Shown here: in pieces, positions 37,026-46,080 of the stretch | Layout: the number at the start of each line of letters is the position of its first letter | How positions within the stretch are numbered: position 1 is the first letter of the stretch | Assembly: GCF_003344765.1 (NCBI RefSeq) | Contig: NZ_QPMH01000015.1 | Span: 34,923 to 98,922, forward strand | Origin: Ferruginivarius sediminum | Lineage (GTDB): Bacteria > Pseudomonadota > Alphaproteobacteria > Kiloniellales > Rhodovibrionaceae | Reading direction: 5' to 3' | DNA length: 64,000 bases | Position numbers and translations under genes: made by a program | Notes under the pieces: model-generated | Told to the model about the DNA's origin: nothing | Database searches by the model: none | The model's input: the letters and a program-made list of their open reading frames with translations, nothing else

Positions 37026-37060
37026 TTAAAAAGCCGGCCGGAGGCGCCGCCTCCGGCCGG
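37026..37060 (-). terminator. Intrinsic terminator of the hsp20 gene
   Basis: A 12-base perfect stem, CCGGCCGGAGGC (37034-37045) and GCCTCCGGCCGG (37049-37060) with a 3-base loop, is followed on the minus strand by CTTTTTAAT. It is 43 bases after the hsp20 stop. Confidence 0.88.
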
Positions 37061-37102
37061 TTGCGTGCGATTGCGTGCGTCGGAGCCAGTCGACGGCCTG
37101 CG

Positions 37103-37603
37103 TTACGCGGCCTTCTCGGCTGTCTCCACGCTCTCGGTCTCCGCCGACTTGTGCTCCAGCGTTTCCGCCTTTGACGCCGGCTTGATGGCGATGGTGCGCG
37201 GCTTCATCGCCTCGGGCACCTCGCGGCGCAGTTCGATGTGGAGCAGGCCGTTGTCGAGGCGCGCACCCCTCACTTCGATATGCTCGGCCAGCTCGAAGCG
37301 GCGCTCGAACGCGCGGCGGGCGATGCCGCGATGCAGGTACTTCACGTCCGCGCCGTCTTCGTGCGCCTTGCCCGAGACGATGAGCGTCGTGCCCTGCGTC
37401 GTGATGTCGAGCTCATTTTCGCCGAAGCCGGCGACGGCCATCGTGATGCGATAGTCGTTCTCGCCCAGCTTCTCGATGTTGTACGGCGGATAGCCCGGTG
37501 TGGAATCGTCGGCGCGGGCAAAGCTGTCCAGCAAGGACGCCATCCGGTCGAAGCCGACGGTCGAACGCATGAGTGGCGTCAGGTCATAGCTGCGCATAGC
37601 CAT
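37103..37603 (-). CDS. Hsp20/IbpA small heat-shock protein
   Basis: Cytoplasmic holdase chaperone of 166 residues. It has an N-terminal segment with RSTVGFDRMASLLD (typical of class A bacterial sHsps), the alpha-crystallin domain (about residues 38-125) with PPYNIEKLGENDYRI and LDNGLLHIELRREVPE, and a tail containing the IxI-type motif RTIAIKP. The tail is extended by about 25 acidic residues. The start at 37603 has AGGAGG six bases upstream. A RpoH-type promoter (37720-37748) and a candidate RNA thermometer in the leader indicate heat-shock control at two levels. Confidence 0.94.
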   Translation of the reverse strand: MAMRSYDLTPLMRSTVGFDRMASLLDSFARADDSTPGYPPYNIEKLGENDYRITMAVAGFGENELDITTQGTTLIVSGKAHEDGADVKYLHRGIARRAFERRFELAEHIEVRGARLDNGLLHIELRREVPEAMKPRTIAIKPASKAETLEHKSAETESVETAEKAA

Positions 37604-37712
37604 ATCCTCCTAAAGCGATACGGTTTTCAACTGGTCCACCAACTGGTCGAACCACTGCCCTGCGGCTCTTCGTGGCCGGAGCCCATCAAGGCACTCCGCC
37701 GTCGCCGCAAGG
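37604..37712 (-). promoter_or_regulatory. Candidate ROSE-like RNA thermometer in hsp20 leader
   Basis: The leader is about 109 nt and ends in UCGCU (37613-37617), a short loop and AGGAGGA (37605-37611), then AUG. This matches the ROSE pattern, UYGCU pairing with the Shine-Dalgarno in a weak 3' hairpin. Upstream stems are possible: GGCTC/GAGCC, and a segment with the repeated block GACCAGTTG. ROSE elements are common before hsp20 genes in alphaproteobacteria. Confidence 0.45.
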
Positions 37713-37719
37713 CCATATG

Positions 37720-37748
37720 TATATGGGTATCTCGCACGCGGATTCAAG
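37720..37748 (-). promoter_or_regulatory. RpoH (sigma-32) promoter of hsp20
   Basis: Read on the minus strand: CTTGAA (37748-37743), a 15-base spacer, then CCCATATA (37727-37720). This is very close to the heat-shock consensus CTTGAA-N13-15-CCCCATNT. It would start transcription about 109 bases before the hsp20 ATG. Confidence 0.75.
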
Positions 37749-37887
37749 AGGGTGAGGCGCGGTAAACTGCCAAACCCGAGTGCCGTGGACGGACGCCGTC
37801 AAGCGCTTGCTTGGGCGGGGCGGCAAGGTGTTGTTAAACTTGCTTTGCTGGAGTTGAGATATTCGGCGAAGCAACGGGAAGACAGGC

Positions 37888-38301
37888 TTGGGCGAGATCG
37901 ACACCACGATGGCCGGCGCGGTCGCGTTCTTCGACCGGACGTACGACGAGGCCCTGGCGCTGACCCGCGAGGCCCGCGACTATATCGGCGGACAAGGGGC
38001 GAGCGAGCGCCGCGCCATGACGCCGGACGCGATGCTGGTCGCCAGTTGCGAGGAAATGCGCCTGACCGCGCGCATGACGCAGGTGATGGCCTGGCTGCTG
38101 GTGCAGCGCGCGGTCCATGCCGGCGAGATGACGCGAAGCCAGGCCGCCGCCAAGGAGCACCGGCTGTCCGGGCAGGACGCCTGCCTGTCCGGGCCGGTTG
38201 CGCCGGAGGTCGAATTGCCGGCGCGCCTGAACGACCTGCTCTCGCGCAGCCGTAACCTTTACGAGCGGGTGCAGCGCCTGGACGCCACGCTCGACGGCTG
38301 A
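37888..38301 (+). CDS. rcdA: RcdA-like protein (DUF1465)
   Basis: Small cytoplasmic helical protein of 137 residues in the DUF1465 family, whose Caulobacter member RcdA is an adaptor for ClpXP-driven CtrA degradation. The conserved block is SCEEMRLTARMTQVMAWLLV, followed by QRAVHAGEMTRSQAA. The start is uncertain: TTG at 37888 (MGEIDTTM) or ATG at 37909 (MAGAVAFFD). It is a single gene next to the divergent hsp20 control region. An RcdA in the same window as CcrM and CtrA-like boxes is consistent with a CtrA-type cell cycle. Confidence 0.82.
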   Translation: MGEIDTTMAGAVAFFDRTYDEALALTREARDYIGGQGASERRAMTPDAMLVASCEEMRLTARMTQVMAWLLVQRAVHAGEMTRSQAAAKEHRLSGQDACLSGPVAPEVELPARLNDLLSRSRNLYERVQRLDATLDG

Positions 38302-38461
38302 CGCGCTCACGACGTTTTGAGGCTCTTGCGAGTGCAGAGTCGCTTCGGTCCTCCCCAAATGCACGGGTGACATCGCCGCCATCAAGAATGGGTGGCGGTC
38401 CGAAAATGAGCTTTGCCGGTGTTTCCGGCACGGTTTCCCCAAGAGTTTGAGGAGGAACTCC

Positions 38462-39031
38462 ATGAGTCAGCCGAAGAACGGCTTCCGCATCCACGACAAG
38501 TCCAGCGCGCCCGAGGCGTCCACGCCGATCCTGGAAAAGGTCGAGAAGGGTTTCGGCTTCATCCCGAACGTGCTTGGCGTCACGGCGGAGTCGCCCGCGG
38601 CGCTGGAGGCCTATGTCACGCTGAACCAGATCCTGCAGACCAAGACGGCGCTGTCGCCGGAAGAGCAGCAGGTCGTCCTGCTGGCGGTGAGCCGGCACAA
38701 CGGTTGCGGCTACTGCGTCGCCGCGCACACGGCTTCGGGCGAGCGCACCGGCCTGGACGCCGGCGTGATCCAGGCGCTGCGCGAGGACCGCAATCTGCCG
38801 GATCCATCGCTGGACGCGGTGGCGACACTGTGCCGGACGTTCATCGACAAGAAGGGCTGGCTGGACGAAAGCGACATCCAGGCGTTCCTCGATGCCGGCC
38901 ACACCCGGCAGAAGCTGCTGGACGTCATTGTCGGCCTGTCGATGAAAACGATCTCCAACTACATCAACCACATCGCCGACACGCCCCTCGACACGCCGCT
39001 GCAACCGAAGGCGCTCGACAAGGCAAGCTGA
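38462..39031 (+). CDS. Carboxymuconolactone decarboxylase/AhpD-like protein
   Basis: All-helical protein of 189 residues in the CMD/AhpD superfamily. The redox motif C-x2-C with its conserved context is in RHNGCGYCVAAHT, the AhpD-type site for peroxide or thiol chemistry. The N-terminus has the uncharacterised-peroxidase-like GFIPNVLGVTAESP. The start at 38462 follows GAGGAGG. It is a single gene ended by a strong terminator. A peroxidase-related redox role is inferred; the electron donor is unknown. Confidence 0.85.
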   Translation: MSQPKNGFRIHDKSSAPEASTPILEKVEKGFGFIPNVLGVTAESPAALEAYVTLNQILQTKTALSPEEQQVVLLAVSRHNGCGYCVAAHTASGERTGLDAGVIQALREDRNLPDPSLDAVATLCRTFIDKKGWLDESDIQAFLDAGHTRQKLLDVIVGLSMKTISNYINHIADTPLDTPLQPKALDKAS

Positions 39032-39334
39032 GCGCCGGCACGGCAAAGCTTCAAGACCCGGGTGCGGCGCGATTTCGCCGCGCCGCACCCGTCCGCCTGT
39101 TTTTGACAGCCTGGCCCGAAGCCCCGGCAAGGCCGGCACTTTGGCGCGGGAATCCGCCGCAAAACGGCGTTGCCGATGTATCCGGCAGCGACGAGCCCGC
39201 CGGAGGCAGCGTTGACTCGATCCGGCGCGGGGTCTATTTCGGAACCATCGTTCGCGTTATGCTGTTGTGCAGCAATTCGGTTGCGATGCCGCGAAACATC
39301 TCCTTTCGCGGCTGACCCGCGCAGGAGAGGCGCC
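39032..39334. other. Intergenic region upstream of sdhC
   Basis: This 303-base gap holds the terminator of the AhpD-like gene (39060-39105) and should hold the promoter of sdhCDAB. A TTGACA at 39103-39108 has no matching -10 at normal spacing, so I assign no promoter. Confidence 0.5.
39060..39105 (+). terminator. Intrinsic terminator after AhpD-like gene
   Basis: A 12-base perfect stem, GGGTGCGGCGCG (39060-39071) and CGCGCCGCACCC (39079-39090), has a 7-base loop. A T-run (TGTTTTTG) starts about 8 bases downstream. Confidence 0.75.
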
Positions 39335-39721
39335 TTGAGTACGTCGGATCGTCCGCTTTCGCCGCATCTTCAAGTCTACCGCCCGCAGCTTACCTCCACA
39401 CTGTCGATATTCCACCGCATCACCGGCGTTTTCCTGACGCTGGGCACGCTGCTTCTGACGTGGTGGCTGGTCGCCGCCGCCTCGGGCGCGGAGGCCTTTG
39501 CCGCGGCGCAGTGGTTCATCGGCTCCTGGATCGGTTACCTGCTGCTGCTCGGCTGGTCGGTGGCGCTGTTCTACCACCTGTGCAACGGCATCCGGCACCT
39601 GTTCTGGGACGCCGGCTATGGCTTCGAGCTTGTGAATGTCTACCGCAGCGGCTGGGCCGTGCTGATCGGCACCGCGGTTTTGACCGTGGTCGCCTGGATC
39701 GCCGGGCTCATCGCGCTGTAA
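39335..39721 (+). CDS. sdhC: Succinate dehydrogenase cytochrome b556 subunit
   Basis: Membrane anchor of complex II, 128 residues, three helices. The quinone/haem region has LSIFHRITGVFL near the N-terminus, and the haem-ligand histidine segment is YHLCNGIRHLFWD. The start is TTG 39335 (MSTSDRPLSPHLQVY), with AGGAGAGG just upstream; the earlier open frame is not family-like. It is the first gene of sdhCDAB. Confidence 0.93.
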   Translation: MSTSDRPLSPHLQVYRPQLTSTLSIFHRITGVFLTLGTLLLTWWLVAAASGAEAFAAAQWFIGSWIGYLLLLGWSVALFYHLCNGIRHLFWDAGYGFELVNVYRSGWAVLIGTAVLTVVAWIAGLIAL

Positions 39722-39742
39722 GCAAGGCCGGGAGGAAATCGG

Positions 39743-40126
39743 ATGAAGTCGATGCGTACGCCGATGGCGCGGGTCCGCGGCCTGGGCTCGGCCAAGGACG
39801 GTACCGCCCACTGGTGGGCACAGCGGCTGTCCGCGCTGGCGCTGATCCCGCTGACGGTATGGTTCGTGGCCAGCGTGATCGCCATGGCCGGCGCCGATCA
39901 TGCCGCCATGACCGCCTGGGTGTCCTCGCCCGTGGTGGCCGGGCTGCTGGTGCTGCTGGTCGTCGCGACATTCTATCACGGCTATCTGGGTTTGCAGGTC
40001 GTCGTGGAGGACTATGTCCATCATGAAGGCGCGAAATTCGCCACGATCATCGCGCTGAAGGCCTTGGCCATCGTGCTTGGGCTGGCGGGCACGCTGTCGG
40101 TATTGACCATTCTGTTCCGGGGCTGA
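39743..40126 (+). CDS. sdhD: Succinate dehydrogenase membrane anchor subunit
   Basis: Second membrane anchor of complex II, 127 residues, three helices. The family features are [20 protein letters not shown] near the N-terminus and [20 protein letters not shown] with the conserved His and Asp-Tyr. It lies 21 bases after sdhC and seven before sdhA. Confidence 0.93.
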   Translation: MKSMRTPMARVRGLGSAKDGTAHWWAQRLSALALIPLTVWFVASVIAMAGADHAAMTAWVSSPVVAGLLVLLVVATFYHGYLGLQVVVEDYVHHEGAKFATIIALKALAIVLGLAGTLSVLTILFRG

Positions 40127-40133
40127 GGCAACC

Positions 40134-42074
40134 ATGAGCAAGTCCGAGTCGAGCAAGTCCACGACAAAGACCACGAAGAGCGCCGCGAGCAAGTCGACCG
40201 CGTCGAAGGCGACGGCCTCCAAGGCATCTACCGCCAAGAAATCCGCCTCGAAGTCCTCGGGCAACGGCAAGGCCGCGCCGGGCGCGATGGAGCAGGCCTA
40301 TCCGGTCCACGACCACACCTACGACGTGGTCGTCGTCGGCGCCGGCGGCTCCGGCCTGCGGGCGACGCTGGGCTGCGTCGAGGCCGGGCTCAGGACGGCC
40401 TGCATCTCCAAGGTCTTCCCCACCCGCAGCCATACGGTGGCGGCGCAGGGCGGCATCTCCGCCGCGCTCGGCAACATGGGCGAGGACGACTGGCGCTGGC
40501 ACATGTACGACACCGTGAAGGGGTCGGACTGGCTGGGCGACCAGGACGCCATCGAGTACATGACGAAAGAGGCGATCCCCGCCATCGTCGAGCTTGAGCA
40601 TTATGGCGTGCCGTTCTCCCGCACCGAGGCGGGCAAGATCTATCAGCGCCCCTTCGGCGGCATGACCACGAACTTCGGCGAGGGCACGGCCCAGCGCACC
40701 TGCGCGGCGGCCGACCGGACCGGACACGCCATGCTGCACACGCTGTACCAGCAGGCGTTGCGCAACAACGCGGAGTTCTTCATCGAGTACTTCGCCCTCG
40801 ACCTCATCATGGAGGACGGGGAATGCCGCGGTGTGATGGCGTGGAGCCTGGAGGACGGCACCATCCACCGCTTCCGCGCGAAGACGGTGATCATGGCCAC
40901 CGGCGGCTATGGCCGCGCCTACTTCTCCTGCACCAGCGCGCACACCTGCACCGGCGACGGCAACGGCATGGTGCTGCGCGCCGGCCTGCCGTTGCAGGAC
41001 ATGGAGTTCGTGCAGTTCCACCCGACGGGGATCTACGGCGCCGGCTGCCTCATTACCGAGGGCGTGCGCGGCGAGGGCGGCTACCTCACCAACAGCGAGG
41101 GCGAGCGCTTCATGGAGCGTTACGCCCCCAGCGCCAAGGACCTGGCCAGCCGCGACGTGGTCTCGCGCTCGATGACCATCGAGATCCGCGAGGGCCGGGG
41201 CGTGGGGCCGAACGGCGACCACATCCACCTGCACCTCGAACACCTCGACCCCGAGGTGATCTATCAACGCCTGCCCGGCATCGCGGAGACGGCGCGCATC
41301 TTCGCCAACGTGGACGTCGCGAAGGAGCCGATCCCGGTGCTGCCGACCTGCCACTACAACATGGGCGGCATCCCGACGAACTATCACGGCGAGGTGCTGA
41401 CCAAGCGCAACGGCAACCCGGACGAGGTCGTGCCGGGCCTGATGGCCGTCGGCGAGGCGGCCTGCGTCTCGGTCCACGGCGCCAACCGGCTTGGCTCCAA
41501 CTCGCTGTTGGACCTCGTGGTGTTCGGCCGTTCGGCGGCGCTGCGCTGCGCCGAGGTGGTGAAGCCGGGCGAGAGCCACAAGCCGCTGCCGCCGGAGTCG
41601 GCGGAGAAGGCGCTGACCCGCCTGGACAAGCTGCGCCACGCCAAGGGCGACACGTCGACGGCGGCCCTGCGGCTGGAGATGCAGCAGGCGATGCAGACCA
41701 ACTGCGCCGTCTTCCGCACCGGCGATGTGCTGGAGGAAGGCAAGACCAAGATCGCGGATTGCTGGGCCAAGCGCGGCGACCTGCGCGTCACCGACCGCTC
41801 GATGATCTGGAATTCCGATCTGGTCGAGACGCTGGAGCTGGACAACCTGCTGGGTCAGGCCGCCGTGACGATGCATTCGGCTGCCAACCGCACCGAGAGC
41901 CGGGGCGCCCACGCGCGCGAGGACTATCCCGACCGCGACGACGAGAACTGGATGAAGCACACCATCTCCTGGTGCGACGACAGCGGCAAGGTCACCCTCG
42001 ACGACCGCCCGGTGCACATGAACCCGCTGACCAACGAGGTGCAGCAGTTCCCGCCGAAGGCGCGGGTTTACTAG
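40134..42074 (+). CDS. sdhA: Succinate dehydrogenase flavoprotein with extended N-terminus
   Basis: FAD subunit of complex II that oxidises succinate. The FAD-binding motif is [16 protein letters not shown], and the covalent-flavin His is in [12 protein letters not shown]. The active-site segments include CTGDGNGM and [11 protein letters not shown]. The unusual part is residues 1-51: a low-complexity Ser/Lys/Thr/Ala tract before the family-normal start at Met52 ([15 protein letters not shown]). A GAGG site precedes the first ATG at 40134 and none precedes Met52 (40287), so the extension is probably translated. The rest (about 595 residues) is normal. Confidence 0.95.
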   Translation: MSKSESSKSTTKTTKSAASKSTASKATASKASTAKKSASKSSGNGKAAPGAMEQAYPVHDHTYDVVVVGAGGSGLRATLGCVEAGLRTACISKVFPTRSHTVAAQGGISAALGNMGEDDWRWHMYDTVKGSDWLGDQDAIEYMTKEAIPAIVELEHYGVPFSRTEAGKIYQRPFGGMTTNFGEGTAQRTCAAADRTGHAMLHTLYQQALRNNAEFFIEYFALDLIMEDGECRGVMAWSLEDGTIHRFRAKTVIMATGGYGRAYFSCTSAHTCTGDGNGMVLRAGLPLQDMEFVQFHPTGIYGAGCLITEGVRGEGGYLTNSEGERFMERYAPSAKDLASRDVVSRSMTIEIREGRGVGPNGDHIHLHLEHLDPEVIYQRLPGIAETARIFANVDVAKEPIPVLPTCHYNMGGIPTNYHGEVLTKRNGNPDEVVPGLMAVGEAACVSVHGANRLGSNSLLDLVVFGRSAALRCAEVVKPGESHKPLPPESAEKALTRLDKLRHAKGDTSTAALRLEMQQAMQTNCAVFRTGDVLEEGKTKIADCWAKRGDLRVTDRSMIWNSDLVETLELDNLLGQAAVTMHSAANRTESRGAHAREDYPDRDDENWMKHTISWCDDSGKVTLDDRPVHMNPLTNEVQQFPPKARVY

Positions 42075-42124
42075 CCGGCTGCCCGCTTTGGATTTGAGAC
42101 GGTCGAGAGGACGAAGAGGCACAC

Positions 42125-42904
42125 ATGGTTGAGTTCGCGCTGCCGCGCAATTCCAAGATCCAGCAGGGCAAGACGTGGCCGGCGCCGGAAGGCGCCAAGC
42201 GGCCGCGGACCTTCAAGGTCTATCGTTGGGACCCCGACAGCGGCGAGAATCCGCGGGTGGACAGCTACACCGTCGACCTCGACGACTGCGGGCCGATGGT
42301 CCTGGACGCGCTGATCAAGATCAAGAACGAGGTCGACTCGACGCTGACCTTCCGCCGCTCCTGCCGCGAGGGCGTGTGCGGGTCCTGCGCCTTCAACGTG
42401 AACGGCCGCAACACGCTGGCGTGCACCACCTACATCGAGGAAACCGACGGCGAGGTGAAGGTCTACCCGCTGCCCCACATGGAGGTGGTGAAAGACCTCG
42501 TGCCGGATCTGAACCAGGCCTACACGCAGTATTCCTCCATCGAGCCGTGGCTGAAGACGAAATCCCCGGCACCGGAGCGCGAGCGCCTGCAGTCGCCGGA
42601 GGAGCGCGCCAAGCTGGACGGCCTGTGGGAGTGCATCCTGTGTTTCTGCTGCACCACCGCGTGTCCCAGCTACTGGTGGAACGGCGAGCGTTACCTTGGT
42701 CCCGCCGTCCTGCTGCAGGCCTATCGCTGGATCGCCGACACGCGCGACGAGTACACGGGCGAGCGGCTGGATAACCTGGAAGATCCCTTCCGGCTGTACC
42801 GCTGTCACACCATCATGAACTGCACGCGCACCTGTCCGAAGGGCCTGAACCCGGCGAAGGCCATCGCCGAGATCAAGAAGCTGATGGTCGAGCGCCGCAC
42901 CTGA
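42125..42904 (+). CDS. sdhB: Succinate dehydrogenase iron-sulfur subunit
   Basis: Electron-transfer subunit of complex II, 259 residues. The 2Fe-2S site is in [16 protein letters not shown] with a later C in NTLAC. The 4Fe-4S and 3Fe-4S ligands are in [17 protein letters not shown] and [17 protein letters not shown]. It is the last gene of sdhCDAB, and an intrinsic terminator follows. Confidence 0.96.
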   Translation: MVEFALPRNSKIQQGKTWPAPEGAKRPRTFKVYRWDPDSGENPRVDSYTVDLDDCGPMVLDALIKIKNEVDSTLTFRRSCREGVCGSCAFNVNGRNTLACTTYIEETDGEVKVYPLPHMEVVKDLVPDLNQAYTQYSSIEPWLKTKSPAPERERLQSPEERAKLDGLWECILCFCCTTACPSYWWNGERYLGPAVLLQAYRWIADTRDEYTGERLDNLEDPFRLYRCHTIMNCTRTCPKGLNPAKAIAEIKKLMVERRT

Positions 42905-42927
42905 CGGCGCATCCGCGCGCAAGAGCC

Positions 42928-42967
42928 AAACGGCCGCCGGAACAACCTCCGGCGGCCGTTTTCGTTT
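42928..42967 (+). terminator. Intrinsic terminator of the sdh operon
   Basis: A 14-base perfect stem, AAACGGCCGCCGGA (42928-42941) and TCCGGCGGCCGTTT (42948-42961) with a 6-base loop, is followed by TTTTCGTTTT. It is 24 bases after the sdhB stop. Confidence 0.92.
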
Positions 42968-43070
42968 TGCACCGCCAGCGGAGCGGTCCCCCAGGACAGG
43001 TGAAAGCGGCCCTTCCCTGTGGCAGAGTGGCGCCCTATGGGGTGACGCAACATCGGGGGAGGTGCAATCC

Positions 43071-43715
43071 ATGCACATACCGAAACTGTTCGAGCTAAAA
43101 TCCACCGAAGCCATCGCGCGGATCCTGCGCGAGCACCGCTTCGGCCTTCTGGTCACGACGGACGCGGCCGGCGCGCCGAATGCGACGCCCCTGCCGTTCG
43201 TCTACGAGGGCGACGGCAGCGGGGGCCGCCTGCTGGCGCACGTCTCTGCCGCGAACCCGCAGGCGGAGGAACTGCGCCGCATGGCCGCGAACGGGCAGCC
43301 GGCGCTGGCGGTGTTCCAGGGACCGCACAACTACGCCTCGCCGACGTGGTACGGCCCCGGCAACCATCCGCCGACCTGGAACTACCTGGCCGTCCACGTC
43401 AGCGGCGTACCGGACATCGTGGAGGACCCGGCGGAGGTCGACGACATGCTGGCCCGCATGACCGCGCAGGAAGAGGCCACGCGCGAACCGTCGTGGGTGC
43501 CGGAAAACCTGCCGATGGAGGTGCGGGACAAGCTGCGCCCCGCCCTGCTGGCGTTCACGATGCCACTGACCAAGGTGGAGGCGAAGGCGAAGCTGGGCCA
43601 GAACAAGCCAACCGCCGCGCGCGACGGCCTGCGCGCCGGGCTGGCGGCGGAAGGCACGGCGGAAGCGGACGCCCTGCTGGCCTGGATGGAGGCGCTGGAC
43701 GCAGAAGCCGTCTGA
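43071..43715 (+). CDS. PaiB-like FMN-binding protein
   Basis: FMN-binding split-barrel protein of 214 residues, PaiB family. It has IPKLFELKSTEAIARILREH in the N-terminus, the flavin-binding block FGLLVTTDAAGAPNATPLPF, and GPHNYASPTWYG, a family hallmark. The start at 43071 has GGGGGAGG eight bases upstream. In Bacillus PaiB affects sporulation gene expression, but in most bacteria its role (regulator or oxidoreductase) is unknown. Confidence 0.88.
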   Translation: MHIPKLFELKSTEAIARILREHRFGLLVTTDAAGAPNATPLPFVYEGDGSGGRLLAHVSAANPQAEELRRMAANGQPALAVFQGPHNYASPTWYGPGNHPPTWNYLAVHVSGVPDIVEDPAEVDDMLARMTAQEEATREPSWVPENLPMEVRDKLRPALLAFTMPLTKVEAKAKLGQNKPTAARDGLRAGLAAEGTAEADALLAWMEALDAEAV

Positions 43716-43789
43716 CCAGTCGCGGTTCCAGCCTTGGAGCCGCGCAGCCCGCTCTTGGCGCGGCGCGAAGCATACGCGATGCTGGGCGC

Positions 43790-44884
43790 ATGCGCTTCGC
43801 CCTCTCCCGCCGTTCGATTGCCTGGATCTTGGCGACCGGCCTGCTTGTAGTACTGGGGGCGGGTCTGTTCTTCCAGACGCGCCCGCCCGGCTTCGGCGGC
43901 AAGAGTGGAATGCGCTTCGAGGCGCAGGGCCATCGCGGGGCACGCGGCGCCCATCCGGAGAACACGCTGCCAGCGTTCCGTCACGCCCTGCAAGCCGGCG
44001 TGACGACGCTGGAGATGGACCTGCACCTCACGGCGGACAACGTCGTCGTGGTGCACCACGATCCGAACCTGGACCCGGACCGCACGCGGGACGCGCAAGG
44101 TAACTGGATCGAGTCGCCGGCCCCCGCCATCCACACGCTGACTTTTGGTGAGTTGCAGGTTTACGACGTCGGCACCGCCCGGCCGGACGGCAGGGTGGCA
44201 AAGCGCTTTCCCGAACAGGCAAAACTGGATGGCGTACGCATCCCCTCGCTGCAACAGGTCATCGACATGGCGGAGGCCGAGAGCGACGGCGCCATCCGCT
44301 ACAACCTCGAAACCAAGATGACGCCGGACGACCCGGCCGGCACGCCGTCGCCGGAAACCCTGGCCCGCGCCGTGCTCGGCGTCGTCGAGCGCGCCGGCAT
44401 CGCCGAGCGGGTCACCATCCAGTCTTTCGACTGGCGCGCGCTGCGGGCCGTGCGGAAACAAGCGCCGGAGGTGTCCCGCGCCTATCTGACGGCGGAGCGC
44501 GACTGGTTGAACAACGTCCGCCGGGGGGAGGACGGCGAATCCCCCTGGCTGGACGGCCTGGACGTCGATGTCTACGCCGCCTCCGTCCCGCGCACTATCG
44601 TCGCCGCCGAGACGGGCGCGGCGGACAAGCTGGAGGCCGCACCGCCGTGGCGGGTGATCTGGTCGCCCTACTTCCGTGACCTGCGCAAGACCGACCTGCG
44701 CCGCGCCCACGGCCTGGGCATCAAGGTCGTGGTGTGGACGGTGAACGATGGCGAGACGATGGGCTCGCTGATCGACCTGGGCGTGGACGGCATCATCACC
44801 GATTACCCGGCCAAGCTGCGCAAGGTGATGCGGGAGAAGGGCCTATCGCCGCCGCCCCGGTTCCAGGCGGCGGCAGGCGGCTGA
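43790..44884 (+). CDS. Glycerophosphodiester phosphodiesterase
   Basis: Hydrolyses glycerophosphodiesters from phospholipid turnover to glycerol-3-phosphate and an alcohol. A membrane anchor or signal lies at about residues 9-28. The TIM-barrel GDPD domain begins with QGHRGARGAHPENTLPAF and has the metal ligands in LEMDLHLTADNVVVVHHD. The C-terminal GIKVVVWTVND and DGIITDYP are typical. It is 364 residues. The start at 43790 (MRFALSRRS) is the first methionine before the anchor. Confidence 0.92.
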   Translation: MRFALSRRSIAWILATGLLVVLGAGLFFQTRPPGFGGKSGMRFEAQGHRGARGAHPENTLPAFRHALQAGVTTLEMDLHLTADNVVVVHHDPNLDPDRTRDAQGNWIESPAPAIHTLTFGELQVYDVGTARPDGRVAKRFPEQAKLDGVRIPSLQQVIDMAEAESDGAIRYNLETKMTPDDPAGTPSPETLARAVLGVVERAGIAERVTIQSFDWRALRAVRKQAPEVSRAYLTAERDWLNNVRRGEDGESPWLDGLDVDVYAASVPRTIVAAETGAADKLEAAPPWRVIWSPYFRDLRKTDLRRAHGLGIKVVVWTVNDGETMGSLIDLGVDGIITDYPAKLRKVMREKGLSPPPRFQAAAGG

Positions 44885-44911
44885 ACATCGAGGGTCCGCG
44901 ACGGCGCGCGC

Positions 44912-45118
44912 CTACTCCAGCTCGATGGCGCCGTCGATGTCGACCTTCATGTCGAGGTCGCCCATTTCCAGTGTCATTTTGACCTTGAGCGTCTCGTCGC
45001 CCTTCAGCTTGCCGCTGTCGATGGCCTCGCGCACGGCCTTCTCGATGTCGCGCTGGCTGGTGACGCCGACCTTCTTCAGGAACTTGCGGATGGAGATGTT
45101 GAAGGTTTCCTCGTTCAT
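44912..45118 (-). CDS. DUF6494-like small protein
   Basis: Small cytoplasmic protein of 68 residues, starting MNEETFNISIRKFLKKVG and continuing with a charged helix and a beta-rich acidic C-terminus (LEMGDLDMKVDIDGAIELE). It resembles the conserved DUF6494 family, whose function is unknown. The start at 45118 has GGAGCCC upstream; the long open frame beyond it is antisense to the PhyH gene. It is divergent from the PhyH gene. Confidence 0.75.
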   Translation of the reverse strand: MNEETFNISIRKFLKKVGVTSQRDIEKAVREAIDSGKLKGDETLKVKMTLEMGDLDMKVDIDGAIELE

Positions 45119-45277
45119 GGGCGCGGGCTCCTTTGATGTTGGGTTGGTGAACCTTTGCACACTGTAACGCCGGGATGCCGGCGGGAGAAGTGGTGCGACC
45201 AGTGACCGTTTGCCGCCTGCCCGGGCGGGCGGATATGATGCGCGGAATACGTAACGCCCGCGCTTTGGGAGGCCGCC

Positions 45278-46072
45278 ATGCAGCTTAGCGAGGATCAGGT
45301 CCGCCAGTTCGAGGAGCAGGGATACGTCTTCCTGCCCTCGCAGTTCACCGAGGCCGAGGTGGCGGCGATGAAGGCCGACATCCCGCGCATCTTCGCGATG
45401 GACCGGCAAGAGGTCTGGCGCGAGAAGGACGGCAAGTCGGTGCGCACCGCCTTTGCCGCGCACACCTACTCCGAGCCGTTCCACCGCCTGGCGCATCACC
45501 CGCGCATGATCGAGCCGGTGAAGCAGCTTCTGGGCGGCGACGTCTACGTCCACCAGTTCAAGATCAACGGCAAGGAGGCCTTCGAGGGCGACGTCTGGCA
45601 GTGGCACCAGGACTACGGCACCTGGAAGCGCGACGACGACATGCCCGAGCCGCGCGCCATGAACATCTCCGTCTTCCTGGACGAGGTGACCGAGTTCAAC
45701 GGCGCGCTGATGATCATCCCCGGCAGCCACAAGGCTGGCGTGCTGGAGGCCGGGCACGACCTGGAGACGACCTCCTACCCGCTGTGGACGCTGGACAAGG
45801 AGACGGTGGCGCGCCTGGCGGACGAGGGCGGCATCGTCGCGCCGAAGGGGCCGGCGGGCTCGATGCTGATGTTCCACGGCAACATCGTCCACGCCTCGCC
45901 GCCGAACATCAGCCCGTGGCGGCGGATGATCACCTACATCTCGCTGTGCCACTGCGACAACCACATCCGGCAATTCAAGCGCCCGGAGTGGATCGCCCAC
46001 CGCGACTTCACCCCGATCGAGTGCATGGCCGACGACTGCCTGCTCGACCTGTCACGCCAACCGGCGGAGTAA
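45278..46072 (+). CDS. Phytanoyl-CoA dioxygenase (PhyH) family protein
   Basis: Fe(II)/2-oxoglutarate-dependent dioxygenase of 264 residues. The iron ligands are the H-x-D in DVWQWHQDYGTW and the distal His in HGNIVHASPPNIS; an Arg in PWRRMITY could hold 2-oxoglutarate. The WHQDYG segment resembles ectoine hydroxylases, but no ectoine genes are nearby. The downstream SAF oxidoreductase begins eight bases later, so the two are probably co-transcribed and may act in sequence: hydroxylation, then NAD(P)-linked oxidation. The substrate is unknown. Confidence 0.88.
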   Translation: MQLSEDQVRQFEEQGYVFLPSQFTEAEVAAMKADIPRIFAMDRQEVWREKDGKSVRTAFAAHTYSEPFHRLAHHPRMIEPVKQLLGGDVYVHQFKINGKEAFEGDVWQWHQDYGTWKRDDDMPEPRAMNISVFLDEVTEFNGALMIIPGSHKAGVLEAGHDLETTSYPLWTLDKETVARLADEGGIVAPKGPAGSMLMFHGNIVHASPPNISPWRRMITYISLCHCDNHIRQFKRPEWIAHRDFTPIECMADDCLLDLSRQPAE

Positions 46073-46080
46073 GCGAACCC

